The notes under the pieces are model-generated. The model was not told the DNA's origin and ran no database searches. It saw nothing but the letters and a program-made list of their open reading frames with translations. From assembly GCA_000708835.1 (NCBI GenBank), contig DF237015.1, forward strand, positions 62,001 through 126,000: a stretch of 64,000 nt of DNA. Direction: 5' to 3'. The stretch comes from Klebsormidium nitens (lineage: Eukaryota; Streptophyta; Klebsormidiophyceae; Klebsormidiales; Klebsormidiaceae). Shown here in pieces: positions 22,770 to 34,151 of the stretch. Positions within the stretch are counted from its first letter, which is position 1. Each line of letters opens with the position of its first letter. The translations under genes were made by a program, and so were the position numbers.

Positions 22770-25161
22770 TGCTGGAAGCTCATTTGTACATCAGTTCTTT
22801 TAGCTTTTCTTCTATTTGAGCTTTCTCTGCAGACTGCACCTAATCCGGAGTGCTTTGTGAAGGACACAAGTCACTGCGGTGTATTTCCCTTCCAGATCCG
22901 TCGGGCGAAGCGAATCCGGTCCTATCGTCGCCATCAACAGAAAAAGCTCCACTGTCTGACCCCCCAGCACCGCAGACCAGGTTGCATTTGCACGGTCCGC
23001 CTTTCTCAGAACGAACCATAGGCCGAGCTCTGAAGGGGGGGATCACTGGCAGGGAACGTTGATTGGACGAAACTGCACCCGTGGATGTCAGAACGCTCGA
23101 ACTCCCTGTCATGCCCGAATATGGAGACACCCTAGTCGAAGAATTGAAGCTTTGGGTGGGATGTGAATTCATCGCAGGGGTTGACTGCGGATGCAAGCAA
23201 AGAGTGGCAGGAGCGCAACCGAGAGAAACCAAATTTGGCGAGGCCCAGTTTGTCGTGGTCTGACTGCTCCATGGTGCCCAGGATATAGAGCTGGGCCGAG
23301 GAAGGGGCACAACTAAAAGGCCCTGTTGCGAGGGGTGCAGAAGGCGAGTATGCTGGAGTTTGTGCATGGGGGAAAGTCACAGCAGCTGTCTGGGACCTCC
23401 ATTGCGGACCAGCAGGCAGATAGGGGTTCTGTTGCTGCCAGAGCGAAGGTGGCCCGCCGGTCATACCTAACGGCTCTGCGTAGCCGCTGCTTGGCTGCAT
23501 GCTGGAGCGAAGTATGTACTAGGACAAGAAATAAAGTTCGCCTGGTCACTTATAAGTGACTGCGTCTCCCAGAATTGAAAGACCAGTGTGACGTAGTACG
23601 CTGTGGCAATCTGCGGTGCCAAAGCTCATGTTTTGATCCTGTCAATCGAAACGCGGAAAAGTCAGCTGTTTCGAGGCAAATCTCGAGCGCTTAGCGGAGA
23701 GGATTAAAACAGGGTGCGCAAAGCGAATCGAATAAGGGAGGAGCTCCCGCAAAAATTTGCGAAAGGCACACCAATCTTGCGAAGAGAGAGGCTGCCCAAG
23801 GAGCAAGACGAAAGCATTGTCGAGGTCTTCTCTTTGCATGCTGATGTCAAGACAAGCCGGACTGGATCGAACTTTTTGTTGGTGGGGCGTACAACAATTG
23901 TTGACCTTCTAATGTTGACGAAACTGGCTACTACCTACTGGCTGGCGTAAGCTGTCGCGGTCACGTGCGCGCAGGTTTCCCTGAAGCGGCCGCGCCGGCG
24001 CGGGGCGATCGTCGACAGTGACTGTGTAGCGCGCTCGGGCCGGTCCCCAGTCGTCCGCTCCAGGAAGCCATTATTGACGGATCACTCAAGCTTTTGTTAG
24101 GCGCAGATGTTATAGAAGCGCTGATGTCGCTTCTAAACGAAAAGAAGACTCCGTTTTGTGGAGCACAACACTGGCAGTCCAGTAAAGACGGCTTGCGACC
24201 TTAATCTCAAGTGGTAAGACTGACGCTCCGCTACATTTCATGATTCTTGGCAAAGGAATGCCAACTATTGTATAGATGCGAAAAGGGTTTGGAGGAGTCT
24301 CCTCCTTAAAAAGTTGGCATAAGCTGCACGCACTGTCTCATCAGGGAATATTGCAAAGTGCATGATCGAGGCATCAGCCATCTTCTTAAATCAGGAAGGG
24401 TCTAATGCGGCTTACTTGGTGCTTCTTTGAATAGGTAGACCGTTGAACAAAACCATTCAATTCGATACTTGAGCCTTTTTCTCAGTCGTAAACATTGGTC
24501 AACCATAGGCCTTGGCTATGTACAAATAGTAAGCCTAAGAGCCTGGTCCATAACGCCATCCTAAACGACTCCGACACCGGCTTTCGATCGAACGATGAAG
24601 ATGCCAACAGCAGTTACTTTCTCCAGACAGAAAGATTAGCCTGCTTCCGAAAACTTGTCAACATGCTGACTGTGCCTTGGTGATGAACTTTCAGCGGTGA
24701 CAACGGATCTGTTCTGATACAAGAAACGTTTCGCGAAAAACACTGACCTATCCTTGCTGTTTTTGTTCAGAGTCGGCTTGTTTGTTGATGAACAAGCCAA
24801 TATATCTCACTCTTGCAGGTGACTTGGTTTCGGCTGAAAATACGTGGCAAATATATTGGAGGCCTCCAAGCTTAGCGGACCTACTCTCAACTCCAGCGGA
24901 CTCAGCTGCATACAATCATCTTGGATCCAAACAGAGGGCCCTCCAGACCGTTGTGCATCAGCTCATTCGTCCGTCATTGGTTCTGAAAGAACAGTAGTGT
25001 GACTCCTTTGAAGCTTCTCAGCACGTCATTGGTTCGAGACTTGCCACAAGGAGCGGAAAGAGGGGCACGGGAAATCCGTTGTCTAATTCTAATGAAGTTT
25101 CTGTCCTGGAGTTGGCTACACGTGTGTTGCCTTGGAGCTTCGCACGCAACGATCAGCAGCA
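22770..25161. other. Divergent intergenic region with Pro/Ser/Gln-rich minus-strand open frames
   Basis: Between the XS-domain gene and the BTB gene. On the minus strand two overlapping open frames read as disordered protein. One begins with an ATG at 23500 (MQPSSGYAEPLGMTGGPPSL...). The other runs from about 23367 to 22840 and contains NSSTRVSPYSGMTGSSS. They are in different frames from each other and from the ATG at 22769. They could be 5' exons of the XS-domain gene, but I could not find a splice path that joins them with confidence. From 23840 to 25160 I see only promoter-type sequence. Confidence 0.4.
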
Positions 25162-26214
25162 ATGCAGACAGATCTTGATCGGATTCAAGCGGAGGGTCCC
25201 GCGAAGATCAGCCGTCTTCAAACAGAGCTTGCGGCGCTTCAAAAGTGCCTCGATGCTGCGAACGAAGAGAAGAAAAGGAGAGAGGGGGAGCTTAAGAGCA
25301 AGCGCGCGGCGCTTCGCAACGTTGTTGCACAAAGAGACGGCCTTCGAGCGGGCACTAGCAAGCTTCAAGAAAGGGTCGCCGCCGAGAAGCGGAAGCGGGC
25401 TGACATCAGCAAGGAAGTGTCCCTGCTCCAGAGCGAATTGGAGCGCGCGCGTAAGGCGGTGCGAGACCTAGAGAACGCCACGGCAGCGCGCGCGCGCGAG
25501 AGCGACCGCTTTTACTACGTCCTCGCCTTTAACGGGCAGGTCGGTTCCATTCCGCGCAGCGTCCTGGCATCAGCCCCAGAGTCTGTTCTGTACAAAATGT
25601 ACTGCGGCGCTTGGGACTATGCGCGAGACGAAGACGGTCGCGCAATCGTCACGTGCCACCCGGACCGATGGGCCGCAATTCTGGAGCACCTGGCGACTGG
25701 AGCGGTTCCCTTGCAGCGGGACTCGCAGCTGTTGGAACAGGCGCGGTTCTGGAATCTGCGGAGACTCGTGGCACGCTTGGAAGCACTCACTCCAGGAGTA
25801 ACCGTCAGAAATGACCGGGACGAAATGGGTTTCAAGGCCCGGCTTACGTTTGTTGACGTCACGAGCGAATACGACAAGTATGGCGCAGAGCTAAGTCTCA
25901 CCTATGCGACGCCCGGAAAGCGCTGGTGGAAGGTGAAGGTGGACAAAGATGGCGTCTTCCAGTACCCGTTGTGGACGCCGGATACAAAGCTCCGAAAAGT
26001 AACAGTCAGAAGCAAGTTCGGACTGCTGTTGCACGGTCGAAGGTTGTTCGCTGATTGGGAAACGCAGGAGTTTTCTGAGGGTAAGGTTGAAAAGGGGTGG
26101 GGTCACAGATGGTCTGATTTAGGCTACAGCATCCATCAGCTGGTGAGTGAACCCTTGGCTCGAGCCCATGATAGCCTCGTCATTGAGATACAGACTCGTT
26201 ATTTGGACGAGTAA
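25162..26214 (+). CDS. Coiled-coil and BTB (T1/KCTD-type) domain protein
   Basis: A single-exon gene of 350 residues. Residues about 1-110 form a long charged coiled coil (ISRLQTELAALQKCL, VSLLQSELERARKAVRDLE). Residues about 116-210 match the T1/KCTD class of BTB fold: FYYVLAFNGQVGSIPRSVL, SVLYKMYCGAWDY, RDEDGRAIVTCHPDRW and ILEHLATGAVPLQRD. The typical WD..RDEDGR..I core is clear. The remaining 140 residues (MGFKARLTFVDVTSEYD onward) are a mixed beta-rich tail I do not recognise. The start is the first ATG of the frame. KCTD-type proteins often form pentamers and some act as CUL3 adaptors; whether this one does is unknown. It has no introns, unlike all its neighbours. Confidence 0.8.
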   Translation: MQTDLDRIQAEGPAKISRLQTELAALQKCLDAANEEKKRREGELKSKRAALRNVVAQRDGLRAGTSKLQERVAAEKRKRADISKEVSLLQSELERARKAVRDLENATAARARESDRFYYVLAFNGQVGSIPRSVLASAPESVLYKMYCGAWDYARDEDGRAIVTCHPDRWAAILEHLATGAVPLQRDSQLLEQARFWNLRRLVARLEALTPGVTVRNDRDEMGFKARLTFVDVTSEYDKYGAELSLTYATPGKRWWKVKVDKDGVFQYPLWTPDTKLRKVTVRSKFGLLLHGRRLFADWETQEFSEGKVEKGWGHRWSDLGYSIHQLVSEPLARAHDSLVIEIQTRYLDE

Positions 26215-27225
26215 GGACGGGTATGCGTTCACCATGGTCGCCAGGCCGTTGACACGTGTAGGCGAATCATTGAAGCGTCCCAAACCTTACTAAATTACTT
26301 GTGGTTACATTTAGCGAGCTTGTCTGTACTCTGGCAGTAATTGAAGGACCGGTATATGCATGGCGACTTGCCGTGCCACACAAGCAAAGCAGGACGCCGC
26401 CATGGCAGTGACTTGTCTGGTAAGTAAATAATTTTGAAACAAGGTTCACTTGGTCATTCCAGTGACGAGCCTGTGCATAACGTGCGGCTAGCTGCCCATC
26501 GACTCACTTCCAGATAGTACTATAAGCAAACATAGTTCGACATTTCTGTAGACGTTTATCATTGAGCAGATTACATTGACTCGAACAGCATACGCACCAT
26601 GAGCTCTTTTCATGAGATATACAGTGCTTGCCCGGCTCTTGAACTTGATATGATCCGACGGATTAAAGAGCGTGTTCAATGCGCGAATCGGTTTTACTGC
26701 TACAAGTACAACTCGCTTACACCATGCCAACAAATCGAGGCATGTCAAGCGCTATACAGATCCAAAAGTTTGAAAGTCAGCTAAAGTTAGTCCATATTAA
26801 TTTACTCCACAATAATTGTCATTGCATGATGACATTTTGCATCCCGGCGCAACCAACAAGCGAAGGTACACTTGCATTTCCGTGCGCGGGCAAGCTCCTA
26901 TGAGTCAGGATGGCACATGGCCGTCTCATTGCATCTTGGCCCAGGATCCGAAGGCGGGCCCAGGAGGCATCACAACTCCATTTCCCGCCTGCAACCCGCC
27001 CTGATCCATATACCTACTGTCACAGGCGGCTAGACATTGTCCAAGTCGAAGTCTTCATGCAGTTGCACATCAAGTCTAAGTAACTGCAGTAATAAATGAA
27101 TAGCGTGCGAATCAGGTAAGTATCTGAGTTACTTGAAAAGTATCATCAGAGCTAGTGTACGGTATCAGTAGAAAATTGAGTGCATGTCAACCCCACTTTT
27201 CACCCTGCGGCACTGCCTCCCAACT
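26215..27225. other. Convergent intergenic region, BTB gene and bHLH gene
   Basis: About 1 kb of AT-rich 3' flanking sequence. No gene, RNA or repeat could be supported. Confidence 0.5.
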
Positions 27226-30200
27226 CTAAGCAGCAGGCGGTCGTATCGTGGGGTCATTTTCAGGCAGCTCTAGTGCTGACTGGAAGCTCCCCGTCCACAC
27301 GTCTCCACAGCGTGACCCACTGGAAGACGAGCTGCAATTACTCAGTTGACTACCCATGCCCAACGGCGATGACTGCAATCCTTGCGCCACTGACCTATCC
27401 CTCTCAACACCTCCTTGTGGACTTAGCTCCGGTTGTTGCAGCCGCTCTGGCGAGGCCGCCGGGCTCAGCTCCTGAGCTTGACCTGGTAACGCCCCCGCCC
27501 ACTCTTCTGGCGCTGCTTCGTCATCCAATGGACGGGCGGCTTCTTCTTCTGACGTGTCCACTCTTGCACGCTTCGCAGCCTGCGTGTCCGCCGTTTCGGG
27601 CTGTTCATGTCCTTCACCCGTTCTCTGCTGCTCTTCAAATCGTGCATCAAATGTTCCTGCCTCGTTCACTGGCTCGGCAAACGACTCCGTCGTTCTACCC
27701 CCGTCCTCAGGCGTCGCTTCTCTAGTTTCCGCTCCGACTTGCCCCTCTTCCGTCGCATCGTTTCCTGCGGGTAAGTGCACTTGAGCGACCTTTGTTGCGC
27801 TTGGTCTCTGCACGTTCGCAGGGCGGGGGGGCTCTGCCTGCGGCTGTTGACCACCCGGGGGCGGTGCAAACATCCCCGGAGCTCCATACGGCGGCGCATA
27901 CCCAAACGGAGCGTAAGCCATCGGATGATGTCCGGCCGGAAACATGGGGTAGGGGTAACCGGGCGGGTTACCAGGCTGACCGTAGCCATAACCGTGGTAC
28001 GGGTAGGGCGCAGGAGGGGCCTGTTGGGCGTTGTCGGGGGGGGGCGTGCCCGCGTTTGGAATGGCCATTTGGGGGGGGTATGAGTAGGGGTGCATTCCCA
28101 TCATGCCTGGGAACGCGCCCATGTAGGGCATGGGAGCGAATCCGGGGGGGTAAGGATGGGGCTGCTGGAGGGGGGGCGCCGGCGCAACCGGCTTTTCCGC
28201 CTCTTGGCGAGCGGGTTCCGACCTCACACTACTACTGACCTGCGCTGTACTCTTCTCAGCCGTCGGTGCAACCATCGACGGCCCTGGGGCTGCCACGTGT
28301 CTCCCTTTGGCGACCCTGGAATCTAGCGAATCCTGCCGGGCCGTTTCTGGCTGCCTGCTCGCGGGCTGGGCGCCATGTTCTCTCCCGATCCTAGTTGGTC
28401 CGGGCTGAGAAGGAGCCGCTACCGATGGCGCAGGCAGCACCCTAGGGTTCTGCTGAGGAGGGGGTTGCCGGGGCGCACTTGGTTGCGTGCGCGGAACTTT
28501 CCGCTGCTGCTGCGGAGCTACCGGTCGGCTCGGAGGGGGCCCCAGCTGCCTTGCTTGTGTTGGGGGGGGGTTCCCCGGCGGCTTTGGCTGCAAGTTTCGG
28601 AGACCCGTTGGATTTCTTTGGGCTGGGGGGGGTAGGATGGGAGGCCGGAAGTGGGCTGCCTGGGGTCGGGTCGGGTGGTGCATCGAGCCCCCCCGTTGCG
28701 AAATTTTCTCCTGATTGGACCCTTCTGCTGCCGGCGCAGGTGCCTGCCTGGAACCCAGGGTTACCCCGACACCCCCGCCTTGCTGGCCCGCTCCGCCGCC
28801 GGAAAACGCGTCCCTGACACCGGCTTCGCCCAGCCTCTCTCGCCCTTCGTTACTTGGCTGCATCAGTCGCGGGACCCCCCCGCCGCTCTGTCCCCCCTCG
28901 ACAACCGCACTCCCTTGCACCCCCCCGTGTGGCGGGTTCGCCTCCGGCAGGGCGCTGTTGCTAGAGGGGTCCACATGTGGCGGCGCCTGTGCATCCTGTT
29001 GCGGGGGGGCAGCCGCAGAGCCGTCCAAGGGGGGGGCTTGCGCGTTGTTTGTGAGCGCAGCCATCATGAGACTCGGGTTGAAGTTGATCCAGGACAACAT
29101 GCTCTGGAGGCGCCGCTCGAGCGCCTCCTTCTCGGCCTTGACCTGCATCCGCTCCTCGCGCAACTCATTCTTCTCGGCCGTCAACTGGAAGGGAAAGAAC
29201 GAGCGCGCTTTTAGAACCCTTACAATCCTGCATTCGGGTTTTCACATTGGGTTCTCTATGACCAGACAATGTTATACTACATTTGACCTGCAGCCGCTCC
29301 TCGCGCTCTTCGTTCTTCTGCACGGTTGAAAGAAACGGGAGCGGTTTTAGGGTCTTTATGTTCTTATAGTCCCAGAGGTTGGAGTTTGAAGTTTGCTTCA
29401 TACAGTGGAAGGTCGACGCTGAGCGTTTGGGCTTTCACTTGGAGCCACTCCATGCGCAATTTGCTCTTTTCCGAAGTCAGCTGGGGAAAAGGAACGACGG
29501 CGCCTGCCAAAACAATCATGGTCCTAGAATTTGATGTTCAACGGGTTAACCAAGAAGTAAATGTATGTTGAAACGTTGGACCTTTGACTTGAAGCAATTC
29601 CTTGCCCGGCTCCTGCTTCTGGCCATCAACTAGTAAAAATTCATGGATCAACTAATGAAGTTTGACACCAAGAAATAAACTCTGTCGTTCAAAAGTGGGA
29701 CAAAAAGGATTCGTGGCTGGTACATGATCGAACGAAGAGGCACTAAGGAGCAAAGCACAGATCACGTGATTGGGCAAGTTTCTCGGATGAATGTACCACT
29801 TGTGCCAACCTTCAGCCCCAGAGTTTTCCAACTAGTATGAACACGAAAGGCCTCTGGAAGACACCTTAATTAACCCGACCACTTTGGACGACTCTAGCGC
29901 GGGGCTGGCGGTGCATTCACATAATTTATCGAAAGCCACGGCGGCAAAGCTCGCGATACTGAACAGATGGGACACTTTGCTATACGAGGAGCCGTGCAAG
30001 CTACACGAGATCTCGATTGCGAGGTTAAAAAAGTGGGGCGAGCAAGCGTAAGACCCTGCTCATTATCAGGCTCCTGCTTTCCGTTGCGTGCGCGCACCTC
30101 CAGCCCCTATTAGCGGATTGCAGCGTTCAACTGGTACAATCTGGTCGCAATGCGTATGTTTCTAGTGCTCACCTCTTTCGACTCGTCCATCAGGAGAGCG

Positions 30201-32538
30201 TGCTCGCTCTGCAGCTTTGCAATGTCGTCCCTCAGCTTCTTGACCACATTCACGCCGTCGTTTAGGATGCTCGCCTTGTCGTTCTTCGGAGGGCGGCCCG
30301 GGTCTGTTTCAGAATAAGAACATGCAAAGATAAGCTGTATGCAAACCTGGCTAGATTTTCAGAGGGACTTGGTATGTACCGGGGCTCATCCAGGCACCTA
30401 GTCATGATGTGTTGAGCAGCCTGAAGAGCAACTAAGGCTCTTATGATATTGCAGAGTAGAGTTTTCCGGGAGATGCCCCTCTCTGCTTGGAAATTTCCTT
30501 CTGCAAAAACCAGCAGCGCTGTAGCTTCTGATTGGTATTGTGCGGCCCACATGGTCCTGTTCCAGCCGATCAGACTTTGCTGAGGCAATTGCGGAAGAAG
30601 TCGGCGCTCACTGACGCCGCTTTAGTTCCTGCCCTGAGTGAGGTCACATGCTCAGACAGTTAAGACAGGTGCTGCGGAGCAACAGCAACCCACCACGGTG
30701 ATCCGGCGCGTGGCACAGTAACACGCCGCTCTTGTTTCCAGACCTAGAAAAGCAGACACATCAAATTCTGACTGCTCACCGAGCACCCCCGCCAGCTCCG
30801 CAAAGTGCTCGTTCATGCGATCCCGCAAGAGCTTCTCCCGGTTGGACTTCATCTCCTTCCGAGCAGCGTGCACCTCGTCGTCTTGGCTCCTGGTCCCCGA
30901 ATCGGACGGTCCCATTGCCGTTCCTGCAGAACCCTCCGCCCTGCGCAGGCCGAGATCCTTCAGTCAGCGATGGCTATGTGTGAGGTTTTTGAGGTCACAC
31001 TGTCCGTCAGGCCTTCGAACGGCGGGACTGCTCGTGCGGCTCCGACTTGTTTGGCTGAGAAGCTTGTCGGGCTCTGAATCTGGCAGTGGAGGTGCGGACG
31101 AATGCAGGCACCCCAGCTTCAGTTCTGCCAATGGTGAGGACTTCGCAAATTTTCAGAGAGCGGCAGGGTGGGAGAGGAGAACGGCGGCCAACTTAACTTG
31201 GCAGTCAAAGAAACATGGGAGACCGCATCAATATTCAACTCCATCCTGTGGATGTGGAAATCTGCATCCAGGGTCCAACTCGACTTGATTTGCCGACCTG
31301 AGCAGAAGTTGAGCCGAAGAAGACTGTTCCTCAAAGCAATTTTGATTTAGAGAAAGCCACTCGTTGCTGAAGCCACGAATCTGTTGTCAAGTCGATGAAT
31401 GTTGGTGACTGTCACTGTTTTGATTTGCATGCCAACATGATCGACGAACCAATGGTGCTCCCAGATGCTGGCACTGCATTTTCTGGAAAGTGAAGCTTAA
31501 AAAACGAGTGGCAGACGGAGACAGCGACCACAATGTAGATCAAGGCCGCAATGCGGCCAGCTGCAAACCGTTGGCGCGCATGACTCCAATGCCTCTAACA
31601 AAGCAACAGATTATGGCTGTAAAACCATTACCAAGAATGCTCATTTTTGGACAACATTTTCAACGAATGCCTGACAGAGAAAAGTGCCCCATTGTCAGTG
31701 TGGCGAGGAAAGCTGACACTTTTGGGAGTGCGGACAAGCAGTAAGTCGCCAATCAATCGAAGAACCAATGCGGGCCTAACAATTTGCCATAAACTAGCAT
31801 GTCCCTCCATCAGCTTCTTCAAATTCTATAATGTACAACCACACTAAGGTGCACAGTAACGCAGAAAGGGCGGGAGCAAGCAAGAGCTGTCACACTATTT
31901 GTAAAATGCACACGGACAGAGCTTTAATAAAATGCAGACTGAAGCAAATGCACCTCAAGGCCGATGTCCCTCTCCAGCCCTCAGGACTTCACAGTTCGAT
32001 ATTTCCACCCCAATAATGTAGCCAACCGAGTCTAAATCGGTCCACTTGAGCTGACAAGGCACGTCATTGCAAACAGTCGGCACCCTGCTATGGTAAAAAC
32101 GACCATTTCAGCGTGCATGGATTCAGAGCTCAACTGCTCGCAATGCAAAGGCATCCTGGCGTTGAAATTCTCGAATCCCATTTCCCACCTGTTCATCGGC
32201 TGGAGCTGCTGCTGATGCAAGAACGTCAAGTTCCCCGAACCTCCATGCCCCCCGCCTTCATACTGCATCCGCTCCCCCCCCCTCAGCCAACTGCTCTGCC
32301 CGTGCGTCCCCTCGCCACTCAAATCCGGCTGCGGTTTGGCGTCCTCTACTCCTAACCGTGCATAACCCTCAATGTGACCCTGTCCATTCTGCACCGCGAG
32401 CGGATTGTACATCAACCCGTCCAAGAAGCCACCATCCTCATTGGAGACAGGGTTGAACGGGAAGTCTAGACTGAGGCTTTGCTGGTACGGCCCTGGCACA
32501 TGGTCCGGGAGCCATGGGTTGCGGTTGTGGTCTGCCAT
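27226..32538 (-). CDS. bHLH transcription factor, subgroup IVc (ILR3/bHLH104-like), with large Pro-rich insertion
   Basis: Subgroup IVc bHLH proteins control iron-deficiency responses in land plants. Exons on the minus strand: 32538-32189, 30940-30780, 30303-30173 and 29184-27226, giving 866 residues with matching phases. The basic-helix region is REKLLRDRMNEHFAELAGVL. It is followed by DPGRPPKNDKASILNDGVNV, the diagnostic IVc loop and helix 2. The zipper continues as LTAEKNELREERMQVKAEKE, nearly identical to land-plant members. Then come about 550 residues rich in Pro, Gln, Gly and Tyr (for example YPYHGYGYGQPGNPPGYPYP), absent from the roughly 230-320 residue land-plant proteins. The last five residues are RPPAA, as in ILR3. 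The first exon starts MADHNRNPWLPDHVPG. A possible 5' UTR acceptor lies at 32580. The iron role is inferred from family membership. Confidence 0.88.
29184..29630 (-). repeat. Tandem copies of the bHLH coiled-coil exon start in the preceding intron
   Basis: The exon start (from 29184, encoding LTAEKNELREERMQVK) recurs three times upstream at about 148-base spacing. The copy ending near 29330 encodes STVQKNEEREERLQVK. The copy starting 29480 encodes LTSEKSKLRMEWLQVK. The copy starting near 29629 encodes DGQKQEPGKELLQVK in a shifted frame. Flanking intron sequence is duplicated too. Confidence 0.85.
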
Positions 32539-34151
32539 TGTCAGGTTGAAGCTCCGCTTAGCATCAGTATGTTGATCCTGCACGAATGTACCTCTAATTT
32601 CGCAGTTTCAGCTTCTGCTTCAGCACATTCCCGTCAATGAGCCTTCGCAGCCGGCGCCTGTTGTCTGGGGGGTTAGGGCTCAATGCCGGTCACTACCGGA
32701 ATGCCGGGATCTACATTAACCAATAGCAACATTATGCAGTCAAGACCGCAACTGTCAGTAACGACTGAATGTGCATGCCCATCCTTCCCCAGCAGCTGTA
32801 GCCGCTTCCTCGGCCTTCAGCAAGCCTTTCATTCTTTGACGCCACCCTTGGAGAGGGTGAAAGGCGCCTCCCGAGTCCCTTGCCATTGTTGCCATTGGCC
32901 GACTCCTCCATATCCCTGCCAAACTTTGAAATTGGGGATAGCATTTTGATTCTGAAAGGCAGGGTTTATTTCAGGACTTTTTGAAGTAAAGCCTGATCTC
33001 ATTGGGACCACTCTCGTCCATTATGAACTTCAAGAAGCAATTTGCGGCGTCCGATGGAAGTCGTAGGATTGTCAACGGCTCGGATGCCGCAACGCGATCA
33101 GTTTAAGTCAAGACACTCGCTACTTGAGTCTCTTGTTAGGGAGGCCCTGAGCCTTCGAGGAGATCAGGGTTTAAAAGATTATGTGATGTACTAGTAGCTC
33201 AAACTTCAGAGCGCAACGGCATCGCTTCCAGCTGCATTTCACCTTCATTGACCAACACTGCTTCTCATTTCATCAGCAGTGACGGCATTGCAGTGGCAGC
33301 ATTGTGAAGGATTCTGGTTTTTAACTTACTGTGTCGAAGTCGGTGATGGCGTCCGCTTTTGCACCTCAGGCGTCCTTGCCGACAACCAATCTCTTCAGTA
33401 AAGAGGTAGCTTTCTGCAGATTATCTGTTGGACGCTTGCGTTGTCGTTTTTGAGCGTCGCCAGTCGTCCAAATCGTTTTCAAAGCGTTCCTGCCTATCAA
33501 AGACCCGGTCTTTGCTCAGAATGAAGGCTCCTATCCCCGCTTCTTCCAGTACACTAATGGTCTGCAAAAGCTTTCTTAACTGAAAGCACATTGCGTTTGC
33601 GTGCGGTATTGTGGACATGCCTCAGGGCCAGCCGCTCTTTCCGCCTTACTTCTGTTGGATTTTTGAGTGACTATTCATCAAGTGGTTTGCTGAAATGTTT
33701 TGAGAGTGGTGTTAAAATGGTGGCTTGCCTACTGGCATATTCTTTGGGATCTCATCTGAGGCATTCAAGGGGACTTTCATGGATTGTGAACTAGGGGGGA
33801 CTAGAAGTAGGGGGCTGGTTTGTCACAATCACCAAGCTCTTGGCAAACCTGCTTCCAATGGCAGTCCAATTCATTCAACAAAATCCAGTCAGCTACTGAA
33901 CCAATCTCTCTCGGCTGAGCATGCAGCTTCTTGAACCTTGAGGGCCGTCCACCTTTTTCAACCAGCCGTTGACATGTTCTATCACAGCAGTGCTTCCTGC
34001 TTGAGATCGTCACAATGGATTGGACTGTGTCTTGCAGCGATCCGGATACTGCAACTGCACCAACCCCCTCTCATGGCAAGCAAACCCCCTCGGCCTGCCT
34101 TCCATACCCAGACGCCATGCAAACAGTGCACGATCAGCTCCTCGATGCACC
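32539..34151. other. Divergent promoter region, bHLH gene and methyltransferase
   Basis: About 1.6 kb between two divergent starts. One minus-strand frame of about 65 codons at 33421-33618 reads plausibly (SVLEEAGIGAFILSKDRVFD) but has no partner exons or recognised domain, so it is not called. No repeats were seen. Confidence 0.45.

Noticed and set aside
27275-29329. Several long plus-strand open frames opposite the bHLH gene
   Set aside because: They are shadows of the GC- and Pro-rich minus-strand exon. The minus frame has zipper, loop and RPPAA matches.
33421-33618. Short minus-strand open frame upstream of the bHLH gene
   Set aside because: It is short, alone and without similarity I can name.
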